A DNA stretch of 64,000 bases from CAYUQT01 sp964446835 (GTDB lineage Bacteria > Planctomycetota > Phycisphaerae > UBA1845 > JAFGLZ01). A program made the translations under genes and the position numbers. The notes beneath the pieces were generated by a model that did not search any database, was not told the DNA's origin, and was given only the letters and a program-made list of their open reading frames with translations. Positions 61,428 to 64,000 of this stretch are shown piece by piece (position 1 is the first letter of the stretch; each line of letters opens with the position of its first letter). The stretch spans positions 124,001 through 188,000 of the forward strand of contig CAYUQT010000001.1 in assembly GCA_964446835.1 (NCBI GenBank), read 5' to 3'.

Positions 61428-63860
61428 TCACTGCGGTGCCGATATCAGGTTTCGCATCCGCACCGTCCCGTTGCAGCCCTGCCGATTGGCCGGCTTGCCT
61501 CTGGAACTGGTGCCCTTGATGATCGCTACGACAAAGTACCGACGCGTCGCGTCGTATTTCGGAAGGTCCAGCGTGTAGGCGTTCATGCTGTTCTCGTGGC
61601 CGGCCACCCCCTTGTGGGTGTCGGCGATGATCTCGGCCAGCGAACCGCCATGCCCCGCCGGCGCCGACGCCAGCGCGACCCGGTGAATCGTCAGCCCCCA
61701 CCAGCCCGAATCGTGCGTAAAGGCCACCTCATACCGCCCCGGACTCTTCACGCTCGACGTCACTTCCCACATCTTCGTGATCTGCTCGTCCTTCGCGAAA
61801 TCCTCCGTGGCCCACTTGCCGATCGCCGTCGGCAGATTCGCCCTGACGGTGTTGCCAATCCCATAGCGCTCGGTCGCGCCGGCAACCGACATCGCCGTCT
61901 GATCGATCACGTTCAGCGTGTCGACGAAACGTCCCTTCCAGAAGTTGCCGCCGACCGTCACCTCCCATTGCCTCAGTCCACCGGTCGCCTGGGCTTGAGC
62001 CCTCGCCAGACCCGCCACAGCGTTCTGCAGCTCCATTCGATGCGACTCCGGAATCGGCGGCTTGGCCGCTGTAATCCGCTGAATGTCATACAGATGCCGA
62101 ACCATCCCGACGAAGCCCTCGATGGTCCGCGTCTCGGCGATCAACAACGGCGAATCGACCCGCCGCGCGATCTCCATCGCCCTCCGACAAATCGCCAGAT
62201 CGTTCTCCATGTGCTCGACGCTCGGAAAGTAACGATACACGCCCTCGCCCAGCTTCGGACGCCAATGCTTCGAGACGATCTCGGCAACATTGCCGAAAAA
62301 ATGAGGGTAAGGAATGCCCGATCCGTAGACGTCCCACCCCACCGGTCCGAGCAGAACCGCCCAGTCGGCCACGGCGTCGGGGTCTTTCATGCCGCGACGG
62401 GTCGCCCATGCCGCAGCGAACTCGTGTTCGTTTCGCCCCTTGGCGTTCCATGACCACTCCGCCGCAGCGGTGACGTTGAAGTCATACGCGCGGTTGCTTG
62501 GCGTGGCATAGCCGCAGACGCACTGGAGCTTCTTGTTCGCAAACTCCGTCATGCGATAGCGAATGAACTGCGGACCGCTCCACGGACAGACAATCCGCCA
62601 CGAGGCCGTCAGTTGCGGATAGCAGCCCAGCCATCGCCCCCTCGCAGCAAATGCCTCGAGCGAAGGATAGATCATTGCATCGCGCGACGAGTCATACGTC
62701 CGCCCCCCGTGGTAGTACGTCACCCCCACCGCGGGCGGAATCTCGGCGACCACCTGATCGTTCGTGGAGTAGCTGCCCTGCGTCAGCAGAATCCGCAGGT
62801 TCAGGTTCGGATAGACCCGACGGGCCTGTTCCCAGGCCTTGACGATCGCCCGCGTTTCCAGAACATACTGCCCGCAGCGCCGGCAGTTGGCGCACTCGCA
62901 CTGCAACTCGTGTTCGGTCAGCCAGGCACAGATGTCGTTCACACCCTTCTGCCCCGCCAGGCAGATCATCCAGTCGGACAGAATATCAAACAGCTTGGGC
63001 TGGCTCAGGCAGGGAACCTTGACCTCGGGATAGGCGCTGTGCTGGGCCGACTTGCCCTTGCCCTTGAGATTCGGAAACAGGGTGTAGATGCCGCTCTCAT
63101 CGAGTTGATCGAGGTGCGTGATGATCGGCACGTGCTTGAGGGCGTTCAGACGCGCCAGCTCCACCCGTTCGGGATTGGTCTTGGCGATGCCTCGACCGTC
63201 GGGACCGACCTTCAGCGTCACGTGCGCCTCGACGAGGTTCATCTTGAGGCCGGCCATCCATGGAATCTCGTCGACGACGTTGCCGCCCCACTCCCCCCGC
63301 TCGCTGAGGTCCGGCCAGTCGGTAATCGTCGCCAGCGGCATCCGTACCCTGCCGAGCGAAAACTGCCCCTCAAGTATCTGGCGGAGCGTCTGGGCGGCGT
63401 AGTACACGCCGCGTTCATCCAGGGCGAGCAACACCAGACGACGGGACTCCATCGACCGAATGGCATACGCCTGCTCCCGATTCGGCAGCCGATTCAGCAA
63501 GGAAGCCACCTCGGGATACGACACGTCCTCGAGCCGACCCTGGGCGTCGCACACACCCATCAGCACCTCGAACGTCCCGGTCCGCAGATCGGCGTTCGCC
63601 CGGCTTCTGAACAGATCGATCAGACCCCGTGCGGCGTTCTTCTCGATTTCGCCCGCGCCGGCGCGCAGACGCAACCTTACTTCGGCAGCCGGCAACTCCA
63701 CCATTCGGTCGATCGATATCTGCTTGGGCAGCGGAACGGCCCATCGAACCCACCGCGATTGATCCTGCGGACCGACCGCCTGTGGCGCCGGCAGGTCCCC
63801 GGCTGCGCCGATGGCCAGCCACTGACATATCATGCCCGCGACGAACAACAAACCCACCAT
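61428..63860 (-). CDS. Secreted DUF4838/GH20-like glycosidase
   Basis: 810 residues with a signal peptide (1-22, ending GAAG). The N-terminal 140 residues resemble the alpha/beta domain of GH20 (RLVLLALDERGVYYAAQTLRQIL). The barrel region (about 150-520) matches DUF4838, with a characteristic Cys-rich spot (HELQCECANCRRCGQY) and the start motif WPDLSERGEWGGNV. Such proteins are thought to cleave amino-sugar or uronic-acid glycans; no activity is shown. The ATG at 63860 has AAGGGG seven bases upstream; a longer frame to 63989 looks non-coding. Confidence 0.78.
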   Translation of the reverse strand: MVGLLFVAGMICQWLAIGAAGDLPAPQAVGPQDQSRWVRWAVPLPKQISIDRMVELPAAEVRLRLRAGAGEIEKNAARGLIDLFRSRANADLRTGTFEVLMGVCDAQGRLEDVSYPEVASLLNRLPNREQAYAIRSMESRRLVLLALDERGVYYAAQTLRQILEGQFSLGRVRMPLATITDWPDLSERGEWGGNVVDEIPWMAGLKMNLVEAHVTLKVGPDGRGIAKTNPERVELARLNALKHVPIITHLDQLDESGIYTLFPNLKGKGKSAQHSAYPEVKVPCLSQPKLFDILSDWMICLAGQKGVNDICAWLTEHELQCECANCRRCGQYVLETRAIVKAWEQARRVYPNLNLRILLTQGSYSTNDQVVAEIPPAVGVTYYHGGRTYDSSRDAMIYPSLEAFAARGRWLGCYPQLTASWRIVCPWSGPQFIRYRMTEFANKKLQCVCGYATPSNRAYDFNVTAAAEWSWNAKGRNEHEFAAAWATRRGMKDPDAVADWAVLLGPVGWDVYGSGIPYPHFFGNVAEIVSKHWRPKLGEGVYRYFPSVEHMENDLAICRRAMEIARRVDSPLLIAETRTIEGFVGMVRHLYDIQRITAAKPPIPESHRMELQNAVAGLARAQAQATGGLRQWEVTVGGNFWKGRFVDTLNVIDQTAMSVAGATERYGIGNTVRANLPTAIGKWATEDFAKDEQITKMWEVTSSVKSPGRYEVAFTHDSGWWGLTIHRVALASAPAGHGGSLAEIIADTHKGVAGHENSMNAYTLDLPKYDATRRYFVVAIIKGTSSRGKPANRQGCNGTVRMRNLISAPQ

Positions 63861-64000
63861 CACGCGCCCCTTCTGTGGAAAGACGTCACACCCATCGGGC
63901 TCCACCCGCCCCATCGGATCGCGTAGTGTAATTGCCCAACGGCCTGGGATGAAAGCCCCCCGAAGCGCCATGCCGCCGAGTTCAACCAACCGTGGCGGCT

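Overview
This is about 64 kb of GC-rich DNA (roughly 60% or more by eye). It looks like a planctomycete of the Phycisphaerae/Sedimentisphaerales kind. The grounds are secreted proteins full of Asn-Pro/Asp-Ala-Asn spacers (DPNDPN, DANY), twin-arginine Gfo/Idh/MocA and sugar-isomerase enzymes, ThuA-HEAT-discoidin and DUF4838 proteins, a bacterial microcompartment shell protein, and tRNA/translation genes scattered among carbohydrate genes. The taxonomic call is inference; there is no rRNA gene in the window. I saw no tRNA, CRISPR array, insertion sequence or phage gene.

Layout. 1-7.7 kb: the end of a B12/radical SAM gene, an MBL hydrolase, a giant secreted PhoPQ-related esterase with seven Ig-like repeats, and an orphan histidine kinase. 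7.7-10.6 kb: the rpsO-pnp pair with conspicuous RNA hairpins. 10.7-24.2 kb: carbohydrate and housekeeping genes (glycosidase-like protein, YdjC deacetylase, M20 amidohydrolase, ceramidase-like protein, truB, methyltransferase, TIM-barrel isomerase, rpsA, oxidoreductase, NagX-like acyltransferase). 24.3-29 kb: motAB with a folded 5' leader, ispF and fhs. 30.2-32.9 kb: a three-gene operon of a hydroxypyruvate-isomerase-like protein, a DHDPS/NAL-type aldolase with a C-terminal encapsulation-peptide-like tail, and a double-domain microcompartment shell protein. 33-40.4 kb: a seven-gene heavy-metal efflux operon of the Czc type. 40.5-49.4 kb: a TMTC-like membrane protein, an MFS transporter, an FG-GAP protein, DUF2752, two paralogous lipoproteins and a glycosyltransferase-kinase fusion. 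49.4-54.2 kb: a leader-peptide attenuator in front of a MATE exporter, then ileS. 54.3-64 kb: a radical SAM/SPASM protein, a rhomboid protease, an SGNH hydrolase, a ThuA protein, a second Gfo/Idh/MocA protein and a DUF4838/GH20-like protein.

The most unusual items are four. (1) The microcompartment operon at 30.2-32.9 kb, in which the aldolase looks like cargo, the shell gene overlaps it by ATGA, and the shell gene has a second ribosome site that could release a free BMC-H subunit. (2) The promoter/19-codon leader/alternative-hairpin/terminator unit at 49489-49673, which would control the MATE pump by transcription attenuation. (3) The metal-efflux operon, which contains an 80-residue isolated tail of a P1B ATPase and a 46-residue lipoprotein, both tightly coupled to their neighbours. 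(4) A nested three-way-junction RNA immediately upstream of motA.

Many starts were chosen by Shine-Dalgarno position rather than by the longest frame. Several genes use GTG or TTG with a strong ribosome site.
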